From Streptomyces sp. PKU-EA00015 (GTDB lineage: Bacteria; Actinomycetota; Actinomycetes; Streptomycetales; Streptomycetaceae): 64,000 nt of DNA. Shown here in pieces: positions 1-9,084 of this stretch. The position numbers and the translations under genes were made by a program. The stretch's first letter is position 1. The number at the start of each line of letters is the position of its first letter. The stretch covers positions 1 to 64,000 of the forward strand of contig NZ_JABZEE010000047.1 in assembly GCF_013387495.1 (NCBI RefSeq), in the 5' to 3' direction. The notes under the pieces were generated by a model. That model saw nothing but the letters and a program-made list of their open reading frames with translations, did not search any database and was not told the DNA's origin.

Positions 1-1014
1 CTGGCCGGTGGCCTGTGCGATCAGCTGCCCCACCAATCGCTCGTGCTCGTCGGCCGTCACAGGTCGCACCCGCATCTCCCGGTCCGCACGCTCGCGCAGC
101 AGACCTTCCAACTGCCGTGCATCGTCCGCGAGTTCGCGGTGCCAGGTGTGGCGCTGCCCGGCCGGGACCCCCCGCGCCGTCTCCACCCGGTCCGTCAGGC
201 GTACCAACGCGCCCGCGGGGGAGGGCGGTTCGCTCAGCGCGCCCACCGCAACATTGCGCAGCTCGCTGAACGGCTTGCCGCCGGGCGCCTCCACGGCGAG
301 CTGGGTGAGCCGATCCGAGGCACTCTCCCGCAGCTCGGCCGGCACTCGGTCGTCCACCACGGTCAACGTCAGCTGCTGGTCGTGCTCGTCCCAGCGTGGC
401 TCCACCTTCAGCTCGATCCACCGGCGGGTCCGCGGCCGTTCCAGACCGGGCGGCGGCAGCCGGTAGGACAGCACCTTGCGTCTGCGCCCGGAGTCCACCG
501 GCTGGTGGGATCTGTCGGCCGGCGGCTGCCGCTCGTCAGCATTCAGCGACTCGTCGAGCGCCCGCAGCACCGCTGACTGCGGCACCCTGTCCAGGCCCAC
601 CGGGTCGTCGCCCACCGGCAGGGCGAGCCTCGGGTCGGGCGGCGACAGCGGGCCGCGGGCGGGCAGCACTCGGCGGGTGATCTGGTCGATCATCAGCTCC
701 CGCTTCTCCCGCACGTACTCCGCACCGGGCACCGGTGCGCCCCGGTCCAGCTGGTCGGCGACCTCCGGCGGCACGATGATCTGGCTCAGCGAGCGGTCCA
801 CCGTCAGCAGCCCCGCCCGCCACAGGTCGTACACCAGGTCGTGGACGATCCTGCGGCCCAGCTGCAGGTGCCCGGTGAGTTGCCCCACGTCGTTCAGCCC
901 GGCGCGCACCGCGTCCAGCAGCACCAGCTCCATTGGCGACAGCGCGCCGCCGTAGCCGAGCCGGACCTGCAGCTCCACCGTCTCGCAGGGCACGTAGACG
1001 ACCGCGACGCTCAC
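1..1014 (-). CDS. Partial protein coupled to kinase-helicase (possible MkoB-like)
   Basis: The first 338 codons are inside the window and the 3' end is missing. The GTG start overlaps the TGA stop of the upstream helicase gene (GTGA, 1011-1014), so the two are translationally coupled. The N-terminus (VSVAVVYVPCETVELQ) is followed by a helical stretch that reads like a winged-helix module (about residues 25-75), then an Arg/Pro-rich linker and a charged region. I recognise no catalytic motif in the visible part. In type I Mokosh systems the helicase-kinase gene is followed by a phospholipase-D nuclease gene, so HKD motifs would be expected beyond the window edge. That is an inference from position, not something seen. 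Confidence 0.6.
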   Translation of the reverse strand, partial: MSVAVVYVPCETVELQVRLGYGGALSPMELVLLDAVRAGLNDVGQLTGHLQLGRRIVHDLVYDLWRAGLLTVDRSLSQIIVPPEVADQLDRGAPVPGAEYVREKRELMIDQITRRVLPARGPLSPPDPRLALPVGDDPVGLDRVPQSAVLRALDESLNADERQPPADRSHQPVDSGRRRKVLSYRLPPPGLERPRTRRWIELKVEPRWDEHDQQLTLTVVDDRVPAELRESASDRLTQLAVEAPGGKPFSELRNVAVGALSEPPSPAGALVRLTDRVETARGVPAGQRHTWHRELADDARQLEGLLRERADREMRVRPVTADEHERLVGQLIAQATGQ

Positions 1015-4000
1015 CTCGCCTCCAAGGGCAGGACGTCGGCGGCGTTCAACACGACACCGTAGTGGTCCACCGCCTGGCAGACGGTCTGCCAGAAGGTGTC
1101 GCCGCCGTTCTCGAACCCTGCGTAGTGCGCGTATTCCCCGACCACCACCAGCAGCTGTCGGGCCCGGGAGAACAGGACGTTGATCAGGTCTCGGCGGGAC
1201 AGGTGCCCGAAACTCTCGGCCGCGCTGCCCGAGCCGCGCCGCTTGTTCCGCACCAGCGAGACCACCACGATGTCCGCCTCCCGGCCCTGGAAGGCGTGCA
1301 CGGTCTGCACGAACCGCGACAGGTCGCCGTAGCGGTGCAGGACCTCGGCCTGCCGACGGTATGGGGTGAGCACCGCCAGCGGCTCGGCACTGAAACCGTT
1401 GCGGCCCGGAACCGGGGCCGGGCGCATGGCCGACACCAGGCGGTGCACGATGTCCGCCTCACCCTCGTTCTTCCAGTACGGCTGCTCCTGGCAGTTCGGC
1501 AGTCCCGCAGTGTCCAGCCACACGAGGGCACGGCCGCGCAGCCAGCCCGGCGCCTCCACCGGTGCCGGGGTCTCCGGGTGGTGGGTGGCCAGTCCGCCCA
1601 GCGGCATGCCGTCCTCGGGCGGGCGCTCCCCGGGGCGCGGTGGCCGCGGGTAGAACACCCGGCTGACCACCTGCGCGATCGGCTCGCGCATCCGGAACTG
1701 GGTGGACAGCCGCGCCGTCGGCCGGTTTCGCCAGGTAAGCGACTCCGCGTCGGTGTCCGTACCCGTGTCCGTGCGGGCATCCGCACCGGTGCTGGTGTTC
1801 TCGTCCCCGGGCTCCTGCTCGGGGAAGAGGCTGCCGAACATGTCGAACGCCTCCAGGTACGTCGTGCGGTCTGTGCCCGCGGCGGCGATCGCGGTGCTGG
1901 GATCGTTGACGCACGAGTCGAGGAACCGCACCACCTCGTCCCGCCGGTGCGCCGGCAGCTGGAAGTGGTCTCCGATCAGCGTCCAGCGGGTGCCCCTCAC
2001 CAGCGGTATCGCCAGTTCCGTCGGCCATGCCTTGGCCGCCTCCTCGACGATCACCCAATCGAACGACGAGGCCCCGCCGGTGGTCCCCAGGTTGCGCGGC
2101 GTGGCGGTGGCACAGGTGGCGAAGACGATGTTCGCGCCGCGCTGCAGCCGGTCCGCCAGCTCCGGCAGGACCGGCTCCCGGGCACCGGGGTCCAGCATGT
2201 CGCGCCACCGCTCAAGCACCGGCCGCACGTCCGGGTCCACCCCGGCCGCCAGCTGCTCGTCGATGCCCTGCCGCATCTGCCGAGCCCGGCGCAGCACCAG
2301 CTCGCTGCGGAGCCAGGGGCGGACCTGCTCGTCCGGGGTGCCGCGCTGGGACACCACCCGCAGCGCGATCGGGACGTCGGGGTCCGCGTCCGTCGGCCCC
2401 TCGTCGTTCCGTGCGCCGATGTCCTTCAGGATGCGCGCCGCGAGGTTGTCCAGTGTGAAGTTGGACTGGGCCGAGACCAGGATGCGATGGGCGGACTCCT
2501 GCTCAAGATAGGCGGCGACGGCGCGCGCGGTGACTGTCGTCTTGCCCGTCCCGGGCGGCCCCTGCAGGGCGAAGAACGGCTGGTGCACCAGGATGTCCCG
2601 CACCGCATGCCGGCCGCCCTTCAGCAGGCCCTTGCCCGCGTCCGCCCAGCGCTGCGGCAGCGTGGGCAGTGAGAACGGCCTGCGTAACTGGCTGACCAGC
2701 GACTTGAGGGCGAACAGTTCCCAACGCGCGTCCGCCTGCCGGCGCAGCACCGTCTCCGAGCCGATGTCGTCGGCCGGCCGGATCCAGCCCCGCGGCGGGA
2801 TCTTCTTCTGTCCCGGCTTGGGCTGCAGCACGATCCGGTCGCCGCCCTCGACCCGTACCACCTGCGCCTGCACGCTCCGTACGTTCTGCCCCTTGCGGTC
2901 GTGTTCCCCGGCGTACACCTCGACGTCGGCGCTGCCGCTCTCCTCGTTCTCCAGCCGGCCGAAGAACTCACCGAACGGAGGCCGCAGTTCGGGGTTACCC
3001 GCGTACTTGGTGAGCATGGCGTGACTATGGATCCGCTCCTGGTCGCGCTTCTGGTCCCAGCGCACCAGCGTGCCGTCGCCCGCAGCGTCAGCCACCGTCT
3101 CGTACGGGTAGCGGCGGGCGCGCAGTTCGACGCCCTGGAACTCCAGCAGCCAGTTGATGGCGCGCTCGTAGTCCAGTTGCGCGGTGGACTTCGCGACGGC
3201 CGGGCGGATGGCGTCGGTGAACTTTTCCCAGCTCGGCCGGTCTCGGCGCAGCGCGTTGAGTCGCGGTGCCGGGGTGCGGTAACTCAGCGCCTTGATCTCC
3301 GGCATGGGCCGCTTCAGCGAGGCCGCCCGCAGATCCTCCAGCTTGTTCTGCACCCCGTACGCGTCCAGCCGCGCCACGTACTTCACAACCAGCACTTCGG
3401 GCATCGGAGCCCCCAGGCTCAGACCCTGCTGCGGCCGGAGCAACTGGCAGAACCACAGGGCACGGGCGCCCGCCAGCACGACGGTGGCCTCCCGCTTGAT
3501 CTCCGTGGAGCCGCCGTTGACGAACGGGTCGGCGCCGTCCGGGGACCAGAGCACCTCGCCGCGGCGCAGGTCGGTACGGAGCAGCTCGGCCGTCTCCCGG
3601 ATGCCGGCCTCACTGTCCGCCGGATGCTCCAGCCACTTCCACTTGCCCAGGGTCTCCTCGCCCCGCTCCGGCATGAAGGCCAGCAGATGCGGCAGGCTGC
3701 TCACTGCGCCGCCGAACTCGATCATGTTCGCTTCGTGGTGCTCGTTCAGGTAGCCCGCGACCTCATCTGCGGTGGGCCGGTTCCGCGGGTGCGGGTCCAG
3801 CATCCGTCGCAACAGGTCGCGCAGCGCAGACGGCAGCCGGGCATGCTGCAGCCTGTCCCGCAGATGCTCGCCCAGGCGCTCCAGCCGGTCCCGCTCGGCC
3901 ACCACCTCCGCCGCCTCACGGGGAACGCGCTCCGGTACCAGCTCCTGCGGCAGCGGCTCGACGAACCACTCCCAGGCGACCGCCGCCAGCCCGTACACGT

Positions 4001-4778
4001 CACCCTTGGCGTTCTCCACGACATTGTCAGGATCGCCCGGCCGGGGCAGCAGGTATGCCAGCCGCTCCGGCGCGAGATACGGCAGCGGCTCGGGTCCCTC
4101 CGCCAACACCAGGTTCCGCAGCTGCCCGCCCGCGGAGGAGTCCGCGGACGCGCCACTCAGCAGCCCCGCCACGAAGGAGCTCAGCTCGAACCGGGCCAGC
4201 CGCAGCCGGTACTCGCCGTCGGACCCGACGATCACGTCCAGCGCGGCGGGGGAAAGTCGGCGGTGCGTCAGGCCCAGGTCGTGCACGATCGCCAGCGCGT
4301 CCGCCAGCAGCTCGAACTGCCTCAGCGCCCCCGCCGGATCCTTGCGCAGGTTCTCGCCGTCCGCCGGGGAGAGCTGGTTGTCCGCCCCCACGGTGGCGAT
4401 GAACGCCGCCTCGATCCCCTCGCCCGACTCCGTCCTGAGCCCCGCGTCCTTCGCCGTGACGGCGTCCAGGTAACCGCCGCCCAGCAGCACCGGCAGACAA
4501 GGATGCTCCAGCCCCGACAGCCGGGTCAGTGCCCGCACCTGTTGGTCCCACAGCAGACCGCCCAGCTTCGTCAGCCCCAGGTACACTGAGACGTCCACCT
4601 GCCGGTTCGTCTCCGCGTCGAACAGCTCCCGCGTCAGGTACAGATGCCCCGGCAGCAGCTCCCGGAGGCCGATCGGCTCGTCCGGGACCATTGCCTCGTA
4701 CGGCCCGCAGCGGGCGGTCGCCGCGTCGCAGCAGAAGTACTTGATCAGATCGACGACCTGCTCCACCCCGAACGCCAC
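1011..4778 (-). CDS. Pseudokinase-SF1 (UPF1-like) helicase fusion, MkoA-like
   Basis: About 1255 aa. The N-terminal third is protein-kinase-like: an APE-type motif (PYLAPERL) and a subdomain IX motif (KGDVYGLAAVAWEW) are present. The catalytic loop reads HRRLSP instead of HRD, and the DFG position reads ARFEL, so it is probably a pseudokinase. The C-terminal half is an SF1 helicase: Walker A GPPGTGKTT (near residue 739), an acidic motif II VIVEEAAKAW, motif III IGDHFQLP, TQFRM, LTPYRRQ, HAFQGREADIVVVS and VLFSRARQ. I prefer the GTG at 4778 (VAFGVEQVVDLIKYF), which has GGGGGCGAGGG upstream; the frame is open from a TTG at 4820. Kinase-helicase fusions of this kind define MkoA of type I Mokosh. 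A housekeeping RNA/DNA helicase role is the alternative. Confidence 0.8.
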   Translation of the reverse strand: MAFGVEQVVDLIKYFCCDAATARCGPYEAMVPDEPIGLRELLPGHLYLTRELFDAETNRQVDVSVYLGLTKLGGLLWDQQVRALTRLSGLEHPCLPVLLGGGYLDAVTAKDAGLRTESGEGIEAAFIATVGADNQLSPADGENLRKDPAGALRQFELLADALAIVHDLGLTHRRLSPAALDVIVGSDGEYRLRLARFELSSFVAGLLSGASADSSAGGQLRNLVLAEGPEPLPYLAPERLAYLLPRPGDPDNVVENAKGDVYGLAAVAWEWFVEPLPQELVPERVPREAAEVVAERDRLERLGEHLRDRLQHARLPSALRDLLRRMLDPHPRNRPTADEVAGYLNEHHEANMIEFGGAVSSLPHLLAFMPERGEETLGKWKWLEHPADSEAGIRETAELLRTDLRRGEVLWSPDGADPFVNGGSTEIKREATVVLAGARALWFCQLLRPQQGLSLGAPMPEVLVVKYVARLDAYGVQNKLEDLRAASLKRPMPEIKALSYRTPAPRLNALRRDRPSWEKFTDAIRPAVAKSTAQLDYERAINWLLEFQGVELRARRYPYETVADAAGDGTLVRWDQKRDQERIHSHAMLTKYAGNPELRPPFGEFFGRLENEESGSADVEVYAGEHDRKGQNVRSVQAQVVRVEGGDRIVLQPKPGQKKIPPRGWIRPADDIGSETVLRRQADARWELFALKSLVSQLRRPFSLPTLPQRWADAGKGLLKGGRHAVRDILVHQPFFALQGPPGTGKTTVTARAVAAYLEQESAHRILVSAQSNFTLDNLAARILKDIGARNDEGPTDADPDVPIALRVVSQRGTPDEQVRPWLRSELVLRRARQMRQGIDEQLAAGVDPDVRPVLERWRDMLDPGAREPVLPELADRLQRGANIVFATCATATPRNLGTTGGASSFDWVIVEEAAKAWPTELAIPLVRGTRWTLIGDHFQLPAHRRDEVVRFLDSCVNDPSTAIAAAGTDRTTYLEAFDMFGSLFPEQEPGDENTSTGADARTDTGTDTDAESLTWRNRPTARLSTQFRMREPIAQVVSRVFYPRPPRPGERPPEDGMPLGGLATHHPETPAPVEAPGWLRGRALVWLDTAGLPNCQEQPYWKNEGEADIVHRLVSAMRPAPVPGRNGFSAEPLAVLTPYRRQAEVLHRYGDLSRFVQTVHAFQGREADIVVVSLVRNKRRGSGSAAESFGHLSRRDLINVLFSRARQLLVVVGEYAHYAGFENGGDTFWQTVCQAVDHYGVVLNAADVLPLEAR

Positions 4779-5109
4779 AGCCCTCGCCCCCTTGCGCCAG
4801 CAGCACACGCGCTGCAGCAAGTATGGGGCAAATGGGCGGTGTCAGTGAGGGCTGTCGCCATCCCGTCATGCTTCTGCACGACACCCTGGTCACGCACTGG
4901 CCGTAACGATGCGGGCCGGCGCGGTCCGGACTCCTGCAGCATTCGGCCGCCATCTGCAGTCGGCGAACTCCCTCCTGGTCGGGGTGGATTGGGGTCGTGA
5001 GGCCGGCAGTGATGCGTATCGGAGGTTCATTTGAGGAAAAACACGTGATTTATGTGGTTCTTTTCCTCCGCTACACGACAGGTCCCCCAAACCTGTAAGC
5101 TCCGCGCCC
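4779..5109. promoter_or_regulatory. Divergent intergenic region, helicase/matA
   Basis: This 331-base non-coding stretch lies between the divergent helicase gene and matA and must hold both promoters. The part from 5021 to 5075 is notably AT-rich for this genome (TTTGAGGAAAAACACGTG, TTTATGTGG). I see no confident -35/-10 pair, riboswitch or small RNA. Confidence 0.35.
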
Positions 5110-6027
5110 ATGCATTGGCACCCTGAGCACGACGACGGTGCGTACGGCGTAGGCGGCGCGAATGGCGCACATGGCGCCAACCACGCGAACCATGCGAACG
5201 GCACCCTTGGCGTGTACGCCGGGAACGGCGCCTACCACGAGGGTGGCCAGACCCAGGGCCTGCCGGTGGTGTACCACCCGTACGGCGACGGTGCCCAGGC
5301 CCATGACGGATACGCGGATCCGGCGGCGGCGTACGGGTGGCAGGAGCCGGCGGCGACCGGTCACGGCATCGCGCCCGGCGATGCCTACGGCCACCCGCAA
5401 GGCACGTACGTGGACGGTCACCCTGCTTACGGGGGCGGTCGCAACACCTACGAGGGGGGCCACGGCCGCCAAGGAGCCGACCGGGAGCACGAGCACCTGC
5501 ACGGAGACGAGGGAAACGCCTACGGCGCCGCCGACGACGACCGCGACGCCGGACACGACGACGGCTCGGTCTTCGTCGACCCATCAGGCCGCCGCGGACG
5601 GCTGGTCCGCCCTGTGGGCCTTGCTTTCGCGGCGGTCTGCGTCGTCTTCATCGCCGTCGTGATCGCCGGATTCTTCGGTTCGGCGCCCTCCGGCGGCCCG
5701 TTCCCGCTGCCCTTCGTCCAGGAGAAGAACGAGGAACAGAAGCAGAGTCAGGACCAGGAGCGGGAGCAGGACGGATCGACGAAGGCCACGGATGAGCCCG
5801 GCTCCACCGCCGGACCCACCGCCGCCGCCACGCCAGGGGAGTCAGCGGCCCCGAGCCCCTCGACGAGCAGTTCCGAGACCGAGACCGAGACCGAGGAACC
5901 CAGCACCGAGGAACCCAGCACCGAGGCGCCCACGACCACGGCGTCCTCCACCAAGACCACGCCGGGCCTGGGGAACTCCGGCGACCGTCCTGGCCAGGGC
6001 CAGGCGCCGACCAAGGGACCCAGGTGA
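5110..6027 (+). CDS. matA: MatA-like membrane-anchored protein
   Basis: 305 aa with a single predicted membrane span (about residues 164-189, VGLAFAAVCVVFIAVVIAGF). The long N-terminal region is rich in Gly, His, Tyr and Asp and looks disordered. The extracytoplasmic tail is rich in Ser, Thr, Pro and Glu and contains the short repeat TEEPSTEEPSTEAP. There is no enzymatic motif. Its stop overlaps the start of the glycosyltransferase gene (ATGA, 6024). In streptomycetes this pair is matAB, needed for hyphal aggregation through an extracellular poly-GlcNAc-type glycan, and MatA is the partner of the synthase. Identification rests on gene order and architecture, since the low-complexity sequence itself carries little homology signal. 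Confidence 0.65.
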   Translation: MHWHPEHDDGAYGVGGANGAHGANHANHANGTLGVYAGNGAYHEGGQTQGLPVVYHPYGDGAQAHDGYADPAAAYGWQEPAATGHGIAPGDAYGHPQGTYVDGHPAYGGGRNTYEGGHGRQGADREHEHLHGDEGNAYGAADDDRDAGHDDGSVFVDPSGRRGRLVRPVGLAFAAVCVVFIAVVIAGFFGSAPSGGPFPLPFVQEKNEEQKQSQDQEREQDGSTKATDEPGSTAGPTAAATPGESAAPSPSTSSSETETETEEPSTEEPSTEAPTTTASSTKTTPGLGNSGDRPGQGQAPTKGPR

Positions 6028-8219
6028 GCCCTGTACCACGCAAGACCGGAACAACCCGTTCCACCGGTCGCAGCCGTTCCCCCCGCACCAAGCGCTCGCC
6101 CCGATCATCCGCGAGGGCCCACTCGACGCGGACGGCACCGCCTGCCAGAAGCAACCGGCATGCCCGGCAGCGCGATCCCCGCGCCCACTGGCTGCTGCTT
6201 CTGCTCGCTCTCGCGGTCGCTGCCACCGCGCTGCTGTTCAGCGGTTTCGGGCGGCACGAGATAGCCCCGACCGCTGCCCCCGCACGCCACTGCACCGCTG
6301 CCGCCCCCGCAGCGGTACGCGAGGGCGGCCCCGTTCTCAGCGAGGTCGACGGAAAGCTGCGCAGCGCTCAACTGCCCGCCCGGACGGTCGCCCTCACCTA
6401 CGACGGCGGCCCGAGCCACTCCTGGACTCCGCGTCTGCTCGACGTCCTGAGGAAGCATGACGCCAAGGCAACGTTCTTCCTCACCGGCACCCAGGTCGCG
6501 GCCCACCCCGATCTGGTCCGCAGAATCCACGACGAGGGCCATCAGATCGGCTCGCACACCTACACCGACGCCGACCTCACGCAGGTCTCGGCGGTGCGTG
6601 CGCGCCTCGAACTCGCCCTCACCCAGAACACCCTCGCGGGCACGGCGGGCATCGGCACCCGTCTGCTACGGCTGCCGCACACCGGGGAGACCGCTTCCCT
6701 GTGCGCCGACCAGTGGGAGGCGGGCCGCCGCGCGATCGACGACGGCTATGTCCTGGTCGCCGCGGATGCCGCCGACCGGAGTCCGGGGCAGGGACTGATC
6801 CGCCAGTTCACCGGCTCCCGGGAGGCCGTCGACGCCACCGAGGAGATCCTGGCGTCCCCGGCCGACGGCCTGCGGTTCACGACCGTCGGCGCCTCGCTGC
6901 GGACAGACGGCCTCAGCTACCCGGTGACGACGGCCGCCGCGGCGAAGGGCACCGCCGTCGTCTGGGCCCAGACGCTGTCCAGGGGTTTCACCGACGCCAT
7001 GGGCTGGCTGCTGGTGGCCGCCGGAGGGGTCACCGTTGCCCGCCTCGTGCTGCTGTTCACGGTCGCCCGTGTCCACGTACGCCGCACCCGGGCCGGACGG
7101 CGCCGCGGCAACCGGCTGCCGCGGGTCAACGATCCGGTCACCGTGATCGTGCCCGCGTACAACGAGGAGGCGGGCATCGAGGCGACGCTGCACTCGCTGC
7201 TGGCGTCGACGCACCCGTACATCCAGATCATCGTCGTCGACGACGGGTCGAGCGACCGCACCTTCGAGATCGCCGAGTCGGTGAGGGCCCAGGACCCGCG
7301 GGTCATGGTGGTGCGCCAGGCCAACGCGGGCAAGGCGGCGGCCCTCAACGCCGGACTGTCGTGGGCCCAGTTCGACATCGTGGTGATGATCGACGGCGAC
7401 ACGGTCTTCGAGCCGGACGCGATCCGCAACCTGATCCAGCCGCTCGCCGACCCGCGCGTGGGCGCCGTCAGCGGCAACACCAAGGTGGGCAACCGGCAGG
7501 GGGTGCTGGGCCGTTGGCAGCACCTCGAATACGTCATCGGGTTCAACCTCGACCGCCGCATGTTCGACGTACTCGAATGCATGCCGACCGTGCCAGGCGC
7601 GATCGGCGCCTTCCGCCGCCAGGCGCTCGCGGGCGTCGGCGGAGTCAGCGAGGACACCCTCGCCGAGGACACCGATCTGACCATGGCGCTGTGCCGCGCG
7701 GGCTGGCGGGTCGTGTACGAGGAGTCGGCGATCGCGTGGACGGAGGCACCGTCCACCGTCCGGCAGCTCTGGAAGCAGCGCTACCGCTGGTGCTACGGCA
7801 CTCTCCAGGCGATGTGGAAGCACCGCAAGTCGCTGTTCGAGACGGGAGCGGCGGGCAAGTTCGGCCGCCGCGGACTGGCCTATCTCGCCGTGTTCCAGAC
7901 TCTGTTGCCGTTGCTCGCTCCGCTCGTCGATGTGTTCGCCGTGTACGGGCTGCTGTTCCAGAGCGCCGCCCAGGCCGGGGCCGTGTGGCTCGGCTTCACG
8001 GCCGTGCAGGTGGTCAGCGCCGTCTACGCGCTCCGCCTCGACAAGGAGAAGTTCGAACCGCTGTGGACGCTGCCGCTGCAGATCTTCGTCTACCGGCAGC
8101 TGATGTACCTGGTGGTGGTGCAGTCCGTCGTCACCGCGCTGCTGGGCAGCAGGCTGCGCTGGCACCGGATGCAGCGCACCGGTTCGGCGACGGACACCCT
8201 GCAGCGCCAGCCGGCGTGA
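6024..8219 (+). CDS. matB: MatB-like bifunctional deacetylase/GT2 glycan synthase
   Basis: 731 aa. An N-terminal membrane span (about 55-75) is followed by a NodB-type polysaccharide deacetylase domain (about 115-310), a second span, a family 2 glycosyltransferase (about 370-600) and C-terminal membrane helices. The transferase looks intact: VIVPAYNEE, VVDDGSSD, DGDT (near 456), EDTD (near 548) and QRYRW (near 584). The deacetylase is degenerate. Motif 1 reads TYDGGPS where TFDDGP is usual, removing a metal-binding Asp, and motif 2 reads SHTYTD where the second metal-ligand His of HxxxH is expected. The protein therefore probably polymerises GlcNAc or a related sugar, but may not de-N-acetylate it. 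It is translationally coupled to matA. Confidence 0.8.
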   Translation: MSPVPRKTGTTRSTGRSRSPRTKRSPRSSARAHSTRTAPPARSNRHARQRDPRAHWLLLLLALAVAATALLFSGFGRHEIAPTAAPARHCTAAAPAAVREGGPVLSEVDGKLRSAQLPARTVALTYDGGPSHSWTPRLLDVLRKHDAKATFFLTGTQVAAHPDLVRRIHDEGHQIGSHTYTDADLTQVSAVRARLELALTQNTLAGTAGIGTRLLRLPHTGETASLCADQWEAGRRAIDDGYVLVAADAADRSPGQGLIRQFTGSREAVDATEEILASPADGLRFTTVGASLRTDGLSYPVTTAAAAKGTAVVWAQTLSRGFTDAMGWLLVAAGGVTVARLVLLFTVARVHVRRTRAGRRRGNRLPRVNDPVTVIVPAYNEEAGIEATLHSLLASTHPYIQIIVVDDGSSDRTFEIAESVRAQDPRVMVVRQANAGKAAALNAGLSWAQFDIVVMIDGDTVFEPDAIRNLIQPLADPRVGAVSGNTKVGNRQGVLGRWQHLEYVIGFNLDRRMFDVLECMPTVPGAIGAFRRQALAGVGGVSEDTLAEDTDLTMALCRAGWRVVYEESAIAWTEAPSTVRQLWKQRYRWCYGTLQAMWKHRKSLFETGAAGKFGRRGLAYLAVFQTLLPLLAPLVDVFAVYGLLFQSAAQAGAVWLGFTAVQVVSAVYALRLDKEKFEPLWTLPLQIFVYRQLMYLVVVQSVVTALLGSRLRWHRMQRTGSATDTLQRQPA

Positions 8220-8226
8220 GGTCGCA

Positions 8227-8252
8227 CGGCCGGCCGGGCTCCTGGCCGGCCG
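8227..8252 (+). terminator. Hairpin terminator after matB
   Basis: Perfect 9-bp inverted repeat (CGGCCGGCC / GGCCGGCCG) with an 8-base loop, starting 8 bases after the matB stop. There is no T-tract, as is usual in Streptomyces. Confidence 0.65.
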
Positions 8253-8299
8253 CCGTCGAGCCGCGGTTCGGCCGGTCGACGAGGGAGCGTACGTACTGA

Positions 8300-8910
8300 C
8301 CGGTGAGCGCCTCCGCCCGGCCCTCGACGGCAACGCGGAGCACAGCACTCCGAAGTACGCCGACGAGCCAGGGGCGACGTTGGCGGGGGAGTAGTAGCGC
8401 CACTGTTTGGGATACAAGGGGGTCTCGACACTGACGTACTGACCGGCCGCATGTCCGTAGGGCATGTGGGGATGCAGGGTGACCTCGGCGATACCGTGCC
8501 CGCAGGGGACGAGGTGCACGATCGTGGCGGGCCGGACGGCGGGCCGTGCCTTCGCGTCCTGCTCGGCAGCACTGATCATGGCGTCGGCGACTGCACCATA
8601 CGCCTTGGTCCAGGCGGCGGCGATGTCTTCGGTCCAGGCGGGGCCGGCGTAGCGGGCCGACGAGGCGAGGAGGCATTCGCCCACGGCGGGGAAGTGCGCC
8701 CGGAGCGCGCCGAACTTGCGGTGGTCACGCCCGAGGTGTATCCGCAGAAGCGGACCAGGTTCTCTGGATCGTCGACGAGGTCGACGATGCGCAGCAGCGC
8801 GCGCAACAGGCGGCCGCGCTGGGTGTCCATCCCGGGCGGGAACAACGGCCGTACCTCGGGATAGCGCGGCCTGGCACGGACCGCCGTGCCCGCGTGCCGA
8901 CGGCCCGGCT
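8300..8910 (-). pseudogene. Flavohaemoglobin remnant (globin plus start of FAD domain)
   Basis: Two overlapping minus frames together read as a flavohaemoprotein fragment. The upstream frame gives PRYPEVRPLFPPGMDTQRG and RLLRALLRIVDLVDDPENLV. After a frameshift near 8745 the sequence continues in another frame as LGRDHRKFGALRAHFPAVG, then YAGPAWTEDIAAAWTKAY, and reaches the FAD-binding motif (GQYVSVETPLYPKQWRYYS). It then diverges and ends. The globin N-terminus is missing, as are the rest of the FAD domain and the whole NAD domain. An intact protein of this family detoxifies nitric oxide. This copy is frameshifted and truncated at both ends, so it is almost certainly dead. Confidence 0.7.
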
Positions 8911-9084
8911 CACGAGAAGTTTCCGAATGTGGAGATCCGTCCGCGTCCCGGCTCCGAATCAAGAGCATGAGTGGTTCTGACCACGGTCCGCGTCGTTCGC
9001 ACTCGGCATCGGTCCGGCATCGGTGTCCGACGCAAGCCGGCCACTGCCGGCCTGCACTTCCTCGGCACCTTCCTGGGAGCTGAC

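Noticed and set aside
933..4589. Long plus-strand open frames opposite the kinase-helicase gene
   Set aside because: They are antisense shadows of a gene with clear motifs and show Arg/His/Pro-rich composition without domains.
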